64,000 nucleotides of DNA from Dipetalonema caudispina. Taxonomy: Eukaryota; Nematoda; Chromadorea; Rhabditida; Onchocercidae. Each line of letters starts with the position of its first letter. Within the stretch, counting starts at the first letter, position 1. Location of the stretch: contig JABVXV010000093.1 in NCBI GenBank assembly GCA_013365325.1, positions 62,001 to 126,000 on the forward strand, given 5' to 3'. Under the pieces are notes generated by a model that was given only the letters and a program-made list of their open reading frames with translations, did no database searches and was not told the DNA's origin. Below, in pieces: positions 1 to 13,900 of this stretch. The position numbers and the translations under genes are program-made.

Positions 1-2190
1 AGAATGATGGTGGAAAGGGGAAGAGAAGGATTTCTAGATATCAGCGATCAGGAGTGAAGAAGCAGTAATGAGGTTTATGATATCAGTCATCAAATTATTT
101 CCATTTAATCCAATCTTTCGTTTAGTCTGATTGTTATTAATCATAACAAATTGATGTTTTATTTTTTCAAAATAAATATCTTTTGTAATCGTTTTTTGTA
201 AATCTCAAAACGGTTATTTGTACCAAAAAAAAAATTGTTCAATTAAATTCGAAAGAAAAACTTTAAAAACTCTAAATTAAATTTCTCTGTGATCTTAGAA
301 ATATTTTTCTCAGAGATAAAAAAAACAGAGAAAAAAATTAATTCATTCAAAATTACAAAGTGGACATTAAAAGAGGACAAAGAAATAAAAAAAACGACTA
401 TCATTACATACATTTTTTTTTTTTTTTTCACAACTTTGTTCATTCAAAACTACCAAATAAGCAAGTAAACTTATTGTTAAGATTTTTCAAACATTTTTGA
501 AAAGAAAAAAAAAAAAAAAAAAACAACAAAGTAGAGGGTAATGTTGAAGTACATTGAATTAATCGAAAGGATATATGCAAATGTAGGGAACGAATCCAGG
601 TTAATGGTTTTTTAAATCGTCACATCCTGTCACATTTTATTACCTGCTTTTTTACCTTTTATTTTATCAATACATTCTTCTTGCATTAGTGATATTCCGT
701 TTAATGCATTGATAAATTTTAAGAGAATTTTCCAAATTTAAAGATTTTATCCATGCATGTAATTGATTTATTTATCAATTGTAAGAAAAATAGTACGGAA
801 AAAAAATTTTCATAAGATAAAAGAGATAAGGAGGAAAAGGAGAGAAGAGAGAAGAAAGGAGAATTAAAGGAAAACGTATGGGTTTTAGTGATAATGTTGG
901 AAATTTGAAAGTTTAAATGGCTCAAAAAAATAATTTCGAACAATTATTATGTAAATTTTCCCATTTATAAAATACAAAACATAACCTTTTCGTTTGAAGC
1001 AATGAAAAAAAAAGAATTCTTTCCTTTTTTTTTTTTTTTTTTCATTAGCATTAATTTCAGTATAAATGTTTAAGCTATAAAAAGATATTTTCTTTTTAAG
1101 ACTAGTTTGGAGCAGTTGAAAGTTTTTCGATTTATTTTCAATTTCTAGTTGAAATGAAAAATTGGTAGCAAAATTGGAAGTATATGATACATGAATTATG
1201 CAAATGTAACCGTATAATATTTCCTCTTCCTGCTATTTCGTGTCACCAATCATTCATTCCATTTCTATTTTTCATTTCGTCCAGGTGCATTTCAATATGC
1301 AGAAATTAAACAATTTCCATGCCATCATTTTACATGTATATACATATATATATATAAATTCTTTAATTTTTCATCCTTTTCTTTTTTGATTAAAAAATTA
1401 TCATTTTCCATGTATACGTATGTACGCATTTGCCATACTTTTCAGTATTTTTTTTTCTTTTAATTTATAAAAATTAATGTTATTTAAATACGATGTAGCA
1501 ACAATTTTGAATTTAATTAAAAATAAATTATAAAGTGATTTTTCGTATTATTCTCAAGGTGTAGTTATCAATGACGAGGCAAATGAATTTCAATTATAAA
1601 TTTTGCACTTTATGATATTTGATTATAATATTTTAAAAATTACATTAAAAAATTTAAATATTTCACAATGAAAGCAAGTAATCATATATATATATATATA
1701 TATATATATACGTAAACTAGTATTAAAAATATATCATAAAGTTTATTCATCCATAAAAGATTGTTGCAAACGTAGAAAAAAAAGGAAATGATTATTGTAA
1801 ATTTTGCTGTAATCTTCGATATATGATTCATTTTTCGTATGCATACATATGTATCATTTCATAAATTATTCAAATCATCACCTACTTTAGATATCTTCAC
1901 TCATATATATATTTTTGATATTAAAAGGTTGAAATTGTACTAGCAACCATTTAATTGTCATGATATTTGTCATTATTGGTAGAAATTGTTTGATTGTCAA
2001 ATAATCGATAGAAATTATTTAATTGATTATTAAATAAGTTAATCATTTATTGCTTTTTGGTAGATTATCATTTCATTATCTTTATGTAATATAATTTAAA
2101 AATGTTTGATAAAACGTTCGATTATATTATACCTTAATTCTGTAGTATTCTCTCTCATTTTTTTTTCTTTTTTGTTTCTTTTTTTGTATT
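1..2190. other. gene-free AT-rich upstream region
   Basis: No coding exon can be supported here. The short open frames on the minus strand (about 243-443 and 719-943) are read through poly-A/T and low-complexity sequence and resemble no protein family I know. The stretch holds A/T homopolymers near 410-430, 500-522 and 1025-1042 and a (TA)n microsatellite at about 1684-1711. It is probably the promoter-side flank or outron of the GRIP-like gene that starts near 2195. Confidence 0.6.
1684..1711. repeat. (TA)n microsatellite
   Basis: An uninterrupted alternating TA tract upstream of the GRIP-like gene. Simple repeat with no other feature. Confidence 0.9.
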
Positions 2191-2195
2191 GCAGA
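2182..2195 (+). promoter_or_regulatory. putative spliced-leader acceptor of the GRIP-like gene
   Basis: A T-rich tract ending in TTGTATTGCAG at 2194 is followed, after only nine leader bases, by the ATG at 2204. No upstream coding exon joins it. A strong acceptor directly before a very short leader is the usual picture of nematode trans-splicing. An ordinary non-coding upstream exon is the alternative. Confidence 0.5.
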
Positions 2196-2203
2196 TTTAT
2201 TGG

Positions 2204-4735
2204 ATGTTGAAAGGACGACAGTAATGATTGAAGGAAATATTGAGTAAATTAATTATATTAAATATAAATTTTTAATTCCAAAACTTTAGTTAATATTTTA
2301 ATGGAAATATTAGACAAGCAATAACATATATATAATTGGCAAAAATAAAAATTTTATCCGATTTCTTTCTAAAAAAAAAAAAAAAGGAAAACGAAATTGT
2401 AGTATTCATATTTAAACTATACGTTTCAGAGATAAGATTTCACAATGTTTGTGCAAAATATTTAAAAAACAACATACGAATGAAACTACTAAAGCAAAAG
2501 GTGTTGTGGATATTCACCTTCGACGTAGCGTTGAGTGTTCCTTTGGTATTGGCTTATCAGGTAAGAAAATTTTCATGAAATTTTCAGATTTTGCAAATAT
2601 GAAAATCTGATTTAATGAATTAAATGAGAAATACAAATAAATTTTCTTCAAATTTATTTCTTTGATTTTGGATATGGCAGAAAAGAGTACTTCTATTTAT
2701 CGAACTGTTTGATTATTCAATCAAACGTATCTCACGTTAACAACATAATCGCATATAAGTGATACGTCGTATTTAATTTAAGAATGAATGCAATACATTT
2801 AGCTATTTTCCATAATTCATACTTTTCTGATTTAATTAGATTACTATTATTAGAATTTTGCAATTTCTCAGTAAAACGTTAGCACTTTCACAATGCTTAC
2901 CTTTTTCATACAAATTTTATGAAAACTTTTCAATTTGAAAAAAAAAAAACAAAACTTATCAATAAGTGATAGAATAAGGGATTTTTGCAATTTAAAAAAA
3001 TTATCAATTAATGGTAGAATAAGGGATTTTTGGGATTTAAAAAAATTTTTTTCCAAATTTTGACAGTTTAGGGATGCTAAGATTCTCTTAAAATAAACAA
3101 TGTAAAAATTTGTAAAATTATTTGTTACAGGTGGTACGGATCAGTTACATCCGCCATCAATCACATTCCTCAGACCAGGAAGTGTTGCACATGTCAGTGA
3201 TCAACTACGAGTGGGAGAACAACTGAAGCTGGTGAACGGAATTGCTGTAAATTTTAAAATTTCTAAATTTATATAACACCAATGTGATGAGTCTTTTTTC
3301 ATGTGAGATTTGAAAAGAAAAAAAAAAAAAAAACAAACAAACAAATTTTTGGATTATTTCAGCTAGATGATCTTACACATAAGCAAGTAATGGCATTATT
3401 ACGGAATTCCGGAAATTGTGTATATTTACAAGTTGAATACAACCTTGATGATAACGGTAATATATTGATTGTAGCAAAGTTTATCATCAGTTTTCAAATT
3501 TTCTAATACTTGAAAATATTTCTTTATATGAATAATGGGAGAATGAAATAGTTAAAATGCGAAAATGAAATGGTTAACCTCTAAAGTTTCCGATACTCAA
3601 ATCAGTAAATTTAAAAATAACACTGTTGGGAGTAAAAGCTTGAAATGAACAGAGTGGTAACTTACAGATTTCAAGCAGCCCTCAAATACCCGATTAGCAT
3701 ATGCGGATATCCGATTAATCAAGGAGAATAATCGAATTGGAGTTACATTACGTGGTGGTGCATATGGACCTGATCGAAAGAAATCCAGGCCTCTTACAAT
3801 TATGAATATTCGAACTGGTAGTCCGGCTCATCGGTAATTTCTGGTGGATTTTTGCCTGTAAAACTTGTTACAATCTCGTAGTTATCCTCCAATAAATTAG
3901 TTTCATCATTAAAAATGAAATTTGTTGATGTCCTCTTTCGGACAAATCTATTATAATTCAAATTAGAAAATAGGGTTGAAAAGAGGAAAAACAGAAATGA
4001 GAAAAAAAAATCAAAAAATTTGTAAAAATAATATTTCGAAATTACCAAAGAGATAAAAATATTTTTTGTTGAAATTTCTTTTTGATAAAATTTCATCATA
4101 TTTATTTCAGTGAAAAACGTTTACGTATTGGTGATCGTGTACTTGGTATTAATGGCGCTGATGTATTCAATGCTACTTTAGCTGCTGCTCAAAAATTACT
4201 TTTTGAAGCTGTCAATACTGTCGTCCTAACGGTTGAATATTACATCAATATAATTGGTGTGTTTTGATATTCAGATGGCAAGGCGGGGCGGGGAAAAAGC
4301 GGAAGAAAGCGGGATAGGATAAGATGTAATGTGGAAATTTCATTTTATTATACTGCCTGCAAAAGTCAGTAAAAAGTATTCAAAAAATAACGCAAAGTTC
4401 AATGAAATTTGAAATTTTACACGTATTGTAATTTGATGAGATATGGCCTAACTTAAAAATATTGTTACTTCAATTGTAATTTAATACAAATTTCCAGAAA
4501 TATTTTGATTTTACAAATTTTTTTGTCATATATAAAAACTTTTCAGATATGACATATCGGAACAAAAATCATCTTTGTGTGAAAATTGAGAAAGATTTTA
4601 GTCTAGATATTGGAATTGAACTTATTTGTGAAATTGATTATACAAATAATGCAACATGCGCATTTTTTATCGATTATTTAGTACCAGCATCGGCTGCTGA
4701 TAGGTTTAAGAACACTTTTTTTCTTTATTTTCTTT

Positions 4736-4771
<36 letters not shown>

Positions 4772-6735
4772 CTTTTTTAATTTCTAACTTATTGGCTATT
4801 TTTGATAACTATTTTAATGATTGTTGTGGAGTTATTTCAACTAAATAATTTGCAATTATCGTTTAATTATTGGAACAATGAAAGTAAGAAGTGATAGTGA
4901 GAGATAGATGAAAGGTAATAATAACATTGTAGATGATTTAGTAAATCATTTAATCATTTAACTTTAAACTATCACTTCCTTCGTCTCATGATATCAATGT
5001 GTATTTTAATTCCGAAAAAAACAATAATTTCAGGCTTATTATTATTTCAGTTTAATATCTAAATTAAACTGACGAAAATTTTGGAGAAAAAAAAAATAAA
5101 AAAGAATTTTAAAATATTGTTTCAAAAAACTTTCAGAAGTTTGCAAAATTCATGTAAATTTCAGATGTGGTGCATTATTTCCCGGTGATCAAATCATAGC
5201 AATAAATGGATGCAAACTTGACTTTATTCCATTTTCAGATGTTAACCGACTTCTTCATACACCTTTAACAACCATATATTTGGAAATTATACCTGCCAAT
5301 CAGATAAGGTATCTGTCTTCTCGAAAATATTTCTTCACTCTTACGAAGTATTTTGCTTATTATTCCGGAAACGATGATAATGCAAAGAAAAATGTCGTTA
5401 TCGTAGATTTAAAATCAGTTATAACCAGAATAAATTTCAATTAAAAATCCATTTCTTGAAGTATCATAATGATCTTTTATGATGAAAATTAAAAACCTTT
5501 CTGTAGGATGTTCATTTATGTCATTTTCGGCTGCATACAGTAAACATTATCACTAGAAAATGTACTGTACCGATAAGTTTGATTGAATTCGTCGAATAGA
5601 GAGAACATTAAAATAAGAAATTGATGGAATTTAGAATAAACCATTTCATCCATACATTACTTTAGAGATCAGCAGAAACAATCATCAATTAATTTAGGCT
5701 TGTTCAAACCTCAGCTTAATTTTAATCCAAACGATTTAACACTTTAAAAGATTAAGATTTGTTTAAATTTTTGTCAAATCCTTTTCCCCTCCCAAAAAAA
5801 TGGTTTTTTTTTTTTTTTTTTTGTTTGGAAAACTCTGCTACAATAATTAATTGAAACTAACAGTATCCGTAATAATTTGGGGAAATATTGAAAATACAGA
5901 GTTTCTTTTTTTGCCGGGCAACAACTTCTATTGTATACATGTGATTCTTCGAAATATTTGAAATAGGAATACTTGAAAACAATCAGCTTTTAGTCCATTT
6001 ATTTACATTTAAAGAAAAAAAAAATTAAAAATATCAGGATTTATTCATATTGAATATAAAAACTTGTATAGTTAGTTATCTTAGCTGTCCGAAAAATATT
6101 TTCCCCGCCACTTTTCGCAATCTTCATATTTTTCCGATTCATCATTTAGCTTATTTTAGATGTTATTTTTCCATCTTTTTCCCTTGTCGAGTTTTGAGTT
6201 CTTTTTAATCTTCCATATTTTAATATCCGGTCAGGTTATTTCACAATTTCACTTTTCATTCCATCATTACATTTATAGTTTATTTCTCAAAATTTTTAAA
6301 TTTTTAGAGAAAGACGATTTTCACCATTAGAAAAAATTTGCATTGTAAATGGTTGTTCATTGGATACATTGAAATATCGAAAACAATCAGGTAAATCAGG
6401 TAATTTATTCAATTTTTCAATAATCATTTTTCTCATCTACCTCTTTCTCTTCCTTTTTTTTTTTTTGTTTAACTTAACAAATTCTTCTAAATCATCTTCA
6501 TTCATTTTGTATAAATTAATTGATAATTTTATCACATATAAATAATTCTCAAATCATTTTTTCGAGAATAACTGATTAATTAATATTACTGAAATATTGA
6601 TTAGGCAGAATTTTTCATGACATGATGCAAACATTTTTCCATTCTTCAGAATTATTTGCTTCTCATTTTTCTACAAAAAGAATAGTCATATAAGAGACGG
6701 AGAGAGAGAGAGAGAGAGAAAAAAAAAAAAAAAAT

Positions 6736-6770
<35 letters not shown>

Positions 6771-9454
6771 GGTGATGACGTTTACCAGCAAAACATTGCT
6801 TTTTCATCACAAAATGCTTCATACTCTTTCAATTTTTCAAAATCTACAAATCGGTATTAATTGAAATTTAATTAGTTATAATGGAAATGGTATGAAATAT
6901 TAGATAATTGAGTTTTAATTAGTGATAAGGAAATGATTTGAGATACTGGATGATTTTAATAACTTTGATCATTTGCTAAGTATCACTACTATTTAAATGT
7001 ATTATTACTAAATTTATAAAATTTACTTATAGATTTATGTATTTTCTTTTTTTTTGACAATATTTTGTTTAAGAGTATGACTATCAAATAAGTTATCGTA
7101 TAAATCAATAAGAATAACTGTCATTTGCTAGTATTTGTATTTAGTGAATGAAATTTTAAAAATTTTCATCAAAATTCTAATTTTACATTTATTTCTTTCC
7201 TATCAATTAGCATTATTATAAATTAATGAGTTAGTTCATCATTAAGTTAGTATGGATATATTTGAGATTTTTTTTTTATACCAAAATAGGCTTCTTTACG
7301 ATTTTTTCCAAGATTTATTTTTTCGCTAAACTATTCCATTTTGTTTATTTATCCTTGAAAGTTAAAACGAATACCATTTTGTTTATTCATCCCTAAAAAT
7401 TAAAACGAATATACTTTTCCTTTCATCATTTGTTTATTTGATGATTTAAAGATGATATGATAAATACTGTAATAATTACAGCAATGATTTTTCCGTAGAG
7501 GTAAAAAAAAAAAAAAAAGGAGAGAAAAAGAAAAATAAAACTTTTTTGTTTTTTTTTTCAGACTAACAATGTTACGTCGAAGTTTTATGAACCGCTGTAG
7601 TAACAAAATGATTGAAACAAAACAAGACAAAGGAGGAAACATTAAAATGTCACCAAATAAAGCTAAATTTTCAAATAGTATGTTAACACGAAGAGCTGGT
7701 AAATATTTCTCATTATTGATACTTATTACTTCTTTATTTTAATCCCAATTTATTCTGTCAAAATTTCGAATTTTATTCTTTAATTTGTGAAATTCTTTAA
7801 TTTACCAAAAATAAATTTGATTTACAAATAATTATAAAATTCAATTCTTTAAAAGTTTTACAAATTCTAACATCTCTCTGTTATTCGTCTTTATTCTTTT
7901 CATCTGAACTAAATTATCACCATTTATTGTGAATAAATTTGATTAAATCCACAAATATCCTTTCTTCTCCTCCCGCTTCATCTTCATTCCCCGAAGAAGA
8001 TTTCGTATATCAGAAAAAAAAAGTAAAGTAATATAAGGTAAGAATAAACTTTGCCTTTAATGATTTACATACATAAATTTTATCCATTATTATTATCTTA
8101 ATTGTCTTCTTTCAAAGAAAATTTTTTTTGAAAAGAAAACGAACAAAGAATAATGTAAATTTAATTGTAGTTTTTTTGTTTGGAAGTTTTTCTTTTTTTT
8201 TTTTAATTATGCAAAAATTATTTGTATCCATCATCATTTCTATGTATATATTTGCATTAGAACGAATGGATAAATACATGTAAAAGTGATATATTAAAAA
8301 AAATTCTTCCCTTTTTTTTTTTTTTTTTTGTGTAAACAATGAAGAAAATTAAAATGATCAAAAAAAAAAAAAAAAACAAAATTTTTTTTTTCCAGACATT
8401 TCTAACTTTAAGTAAAATTTATTAAAAGTAAAGTGAATAATTTCATCTTCTTCTTCGTCTTTTTTCTTCTCTTCTTTTTCCTTTCTCTGCTAACTTTTTC
8501 GTTTTTTTTTTTGAAAAGTAATATGAATGATTAGATAAGAAGAAAGCAAAAAGTTATGGGGTAGAAAACAATTTTTAGATGGAAATAGATGAAATACTAT
8601 ATATTACAAGGGATAGAGTTGGAAGTGAAGGAAAGGGGAGAGAAATTAAGATGAGAAGAATTTTTTAAAACCATCCTTACTTGCTTATCCGGATCCGAAA
8701 TTTTTTTTTTTTTTGTTGAAAAGTTTCACATTCATTTGCCCTCATGTCTATTTTGACATAAGCATGAATCGATCCATCGATCAATTGATTAATTTAACTA
8801 TTTCATTGTTAATTTCAAAAAAAAAAAGAAAACTGAGAAACATTTTAATTATTTTCAATGAAAAAGAAAAAGTCTATTTCTACTGAATTTAAATATTAAA
8901 ATCAAATTAATGAAATGAATGAATAAAAATATCTTCAAACAACAACAACAACAAAAAAAAAAAATTTGCTTCCTTATCCAATTTTTTTTCTTTTTCCTTT
9001 TTTTTTTTTTGAATTTTTTTTTTTTTAAAGACTGAACACACACACACATACACACAGACAGAGGGACAGACAGACAGAGGGACAGACAGACAGGGGGACA
9101 GACAGACAGGGGGACAGACAGAGAGAGAGGGACAGACAGAGAGATACATAAACATGCATATACATACATACATATAGGCATAATATATAACATACATCCA
9201 CCATTTTCGGACATTTTTATGTATATAAATATATTTCTTTTTAGTATACACATTTTGTTTATTTCTTCTTCTTCTTCTTCTTTTCTCTCTGAAAAAAAGA
9301 GGGAGAGCTATACGATTATTTGTTTAATTTATATTAATTATTTTTGTTTTGTTTTATTTTTCAATTAGCTGGGAAAATAAATAAATAAACAAATGGTTAA
9401 ATAAACAAATAAACAAATGGAGAAATGAACAAATAATTAAATGGATAAATAAAT

Positions 9455-9503
<49 letters not shown>

Positions 9504-10866
9504 TCTTGAACGAAGATAGTCCAATTAATTAACAGATGGTATTATTTTGATTAAACGAAATTTGTTTTTTCCGTATTTACTAATCAGTCACACGTGTTGA
9601 AGATATACCACTTCATGTGTGAAAAGTTTTCCCACTATTTACTAATTAGTTACACGTGTTACGGATATCATCCCTATATATATATATATATGTGTATGTG
9701 TGTATGTGTGTGTGTGTATGTGTGTGTGTGTGTATGTGTGTGTGTGTATGTGTGTGTGTGTGTTATTTGTTGGTATATAATTTATGATAAAATATTGTAT
9801 CAAAAATTAAAAACGATAGATAAGTGTTCAAAATTGTGTGATAATTTTGAAATGATGTTAAAATTTTAATTTTTTTTTTTTTTTAAAAAAAGGCAAGACT
9901 TTTTTTTTTTTTTGTATCCCCTTATTATTCGCAATAATTCATTCATCAACTTCTATATGATTTATAAAAGCGTTCAAATAGTTTGTTGTAATCATCAATT
10001 TTTTCCAACGTACCATTTGATGTTTTATGTCAAATGAAGAAAAATGGAATGATTTCAACTGGTTTGAATGAAAAATGAAAAAGCAAAATTTTATAATTTC
10101 CAGTAATACAATCATTTTATTCGAAAAAAATTATTTCTCTTTCATATATCAGTTTAATCTAATTCAATTCATTTCATTTCAGCTCATTTTCTCTTTCTCC
10201 ACAAATGTTAACCTTTTTTTTTTTATTCCCATAAATGATTGTATTATGTTAATCATTTTTATGTTAACCGATTATTCAAAAGTTACTGCTACTTCTTCAA
10301 ATTTCTCATACACAAAACACGTACTGTGTACGATTATGTGACGTATCACCTTTACTTCTCTCGTACTCATACGTATAAAATACCTTCATATACACACACA
10401 TAACACGTATCATATAGGAACATTAGATCGGATTACATGAAGTTATCTTAACGATAATTTTGTCACAAATTTGATAAAAACGATTATCACAATGAGTTAA
10501 GGAAAGAAGAGAAATTTTATTGTTTTGAAAGAAGTGGAAAATAATTTCATTTCTAAAATGATATTTACAATTTACGCTATTTAATATATCATATCAAATG
10601 TATGATATGAGTGTTAATGTGACAAAAAAGGAACGAAAAAAAAAAAAAAAAAACGAAACGATAAAGATGAGAAGAATGAATGATAAATGATAAGAAATGA
10701 AATATCATAGAATTATAATGAATAGTAAATTTAGTGATGAAAATAAAAATTGTTTGTGTGTTCGAAAATTTGAAAAGTTATCGTTTAATGTGATTGATGA
10801 TTGATTGAATTGACTATTCGTCGTAGATTTTTGTTCATTAGAAATTTTTTCGTTTTTTTTTCTTTT

Positions 10867-10898
<32 letters not shown>

Positions 10899-10913
10899 TT
10901 CTTTTTTTTTCTT

Positions 10914-10950
<37 letters not shown>

Positions 10951-13900
10951 TCAATAAGCCAAAAGGTATATTATGTTAGGATGAGGCAAGGAGAGGGAAA
11001 AAAAAAAAAAAAAAAAAAAAAGGAGAGATAAGAGATAAAACTTACAATTCTTCTCTTCTATTTCCACCTTTCATTATCCTTTTCTTTAACTTTTCATTCC
11101 ATCTCTTCCCCTCCCACCCTTTCTCATATCAATAAACATTTCGTTTCTTCATTTTCTTTATCAAATAATCAACCAGTTGTTCCATCATCATCATCATATA
11201 GTTTTGTTCCTCTTTTCTATTTTTTTTTTTTTTTTAAAAAAGAAAACTTCCTTCAAAGCCAATAATTATTTCAAATGTAACAACATGTTTCCATCACTGT
11301 ACGATATTGACCGGAAAAGAGGATTATTCAGATACGATACCTAATATTAATGAACCGGAAACAAACAATCCTGATAATTATTCAAATGATTTCTTTATTC
11401 TTTTTTTTTTCCACAACTACTATCATTATCATCACTGCTATTACCACTATTACTGATATTACCATTTTTATTCCATACTATATTGGTCTTTTTATTTGCT
11501 ACATACTATTCTATTATTCAAAAAAAAAAGAAAGAAAGGAGTATTTTCGTTTACCTATTATGAAAGATTAATTTATTGTCTTAAATTTTAAAATTTACTT
11601 AAATTCCAAAAAAAAGAAAAAGGAGAGAGAGAGAGAAAAAAAAAAAAAAAAGGCGATTCCGTCAATTTTCCATGTCCTTCGGCTTAGAAATGTTCACACT
11701 GTGCTTTCATCATTCAGCTATTGCAGGCATCGCCAGCGTTTGTAAGTTCTTCATTTAAATTTAATTTTCAATGTAATAAATGGTCAACCGAATTACGAGA
11801 GAAAAAAAAAAAAAGAAGGAAGAAAATATAATTGGAATGAAAAGAGGAAAAGGGAAAAAAATGGATGCTTTTTCCATAGTAATTACTAAAACAGTTCTCT
11901 GTCACTAATTAGAAGCTTATCAGTTTATCAGTGCAGATGAGATGTTGAAATAGGACTCTAAATTTCCTAAACTTCTTTTCTTCTTTTTTGTTAATATATC
12001 AACATGTCAAACTATCACGAATCGAATCATCTAATAGATTAATTAAACCGATTTGACAGTTAGCATTGTGAGTTTCGTTCAGGAGAATCATATTCGGTAA
12101 TGGACAGATGTGGATAATCCAAATGGATTAGTAAAAGAATCAAATCTAAATGAAATTATTTAGGTATTTAAATCAGCGATAAAGGAGGAAGAGAGGGGAA
12201 TAGGGATCAGAAGTAAAAGAAGTAATTCGATATTACAACATACTTTGATTATATTATTCATATATGAATTTAGCTTTTAAACTAATAGTTCCAAAATTTT
12301 TATCTCACTTTTCAATCACAAAATTTAACTTTGCAACCAAATCTATCAATCATGGCTGAATGCAAAATGTTGAAGATAAGCTATATACAATATAACTTAA
12401 AAACAAAATACAAATCCATATTACTATGCTTATTAGTTTAATGTAAATGAAATGAAATATTTCGATTAAAATTAGCATTCTTACCTTTTTCTATTGGTAT
12501 CATTTTCCTTTTTTCTTTCCTTACCTTTCTTTTTCCCCAGGAAATTCATTTATTGCATATATTTATTAAAAAAAAAAAAAAAAATTTCCTTTAATTTTCT
12601 GGCAAAAAAAAAAAATGAATGATTTTAGTGGGAATCATTTATCATTCAATCATTTCAAGTTAAGTGTTAAATAAATTAATCATTTTCGTAGGTAATTAAT
12701 TTTTCTCCTTCTTTAAATGTTTTACAACTTATTTTCCTTAACCATTAATAAATTACGCAGCATCGGGAAGAACGTTTTCTTTTTTTTTTTCCCTTCTTTT
12801 TGTTATTTTTATAAGTGCTAAGAAAGAAAAAAGAAGATGAAAGAGATGAAATGAATGTTGAGGAAGAGGAGGAAAGAGGAGGAAGAGGAGGAAAAGGAGA
12901 AGTAGAAGGAAAGGAAAAGGAAAAGAGATGGAAATAGTCAAATAATTCTAGTAAATAATGAGAAGTTTAGAATCGGAATTTAAGCAGCAAAGATCTTTTA
13001 TTCTTCATTGTTCATCCTATTTGTATATTGGAACATATCAATTTTCATAAAATCTACCCATCATAATATCCATATTCTCTTTCAAAATGCCTATCTTTCT
13101 ATACAAACTAAAATGTTCTGTTAATGTATAGAATAATATGTATCGAAATACTAAATAGAATATCACTTGTTAATTTTCAAAAATTTAAAATCGCTACAAT
13201 TTCCAAAATTAAAAGTAAACTTGAGCAAATTTAATTAACATCTTAAAAATTAAGTGTTGGAGCGAATTAAAATTTATTAAAGGATGCTGTTTTTTTTTTT
13301 CCTTTTTTTTTTTTTAGTAACTTATCAAATACCCATTGATTTATTGCATTAAATTTTATTTTACAAAATAATGATGTCTTTTCAATGACGTCTTTTCTTT
13401 CCTGAAATTTATAAAATCAAACTTTAGCTGTTTTTTAAGAATGGTGAAAAATAGGGGGGTCTCTTCAACTCTAAACTTACAAAATTTATAATTTAATTAT
13501 TAGTCATTAATTTGTGTGTTATATTATTTTGCTCATAATTATTTCTACAAATTACAATCCATTCTTTGTTACCAACCTTGGAATGATAAATTTAAAGTTT
13601 CTCGAAATTTAATTAACGTTCCACGTCAATAGTTTATCATTTCACTTCATCGACATCTATGCTACAGCTTTTCAATCAAAAGTTGAAATGACTGATGCGT
13701 ACATTTCACTCATTGGTTTCGGCAAATTATTCCACAAATATAACGCCATCAAGGAAATGGAATAAATATACTGATTAATTAGAAGTAAACATATTAAATT
13801 TCAAATATGTCCTGTGAATGTTTTTACTAATTGACAAATTTGATGGTGTGTTTCACATCAATATCACCATTATTATTATTGTTGTCATTATTATTATTAT

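Noticed and set aside
8855..9253. Two overlapping minus-strand ORFs of 132 and 114 codons, the former tied for longest in the window
   Set aside because: They are translations of the CA/GACA minisatellite and homopolymers in two frames, with repetitive Ser/Val/Pro/Cys/Leu. No domain and no splice logic.
9594..9869. 91-codon plus-strand ORF
   Set aside because: Its centre is the TG microsatellite, giving alternating Val/Cys; the rest is AT-rich filler.
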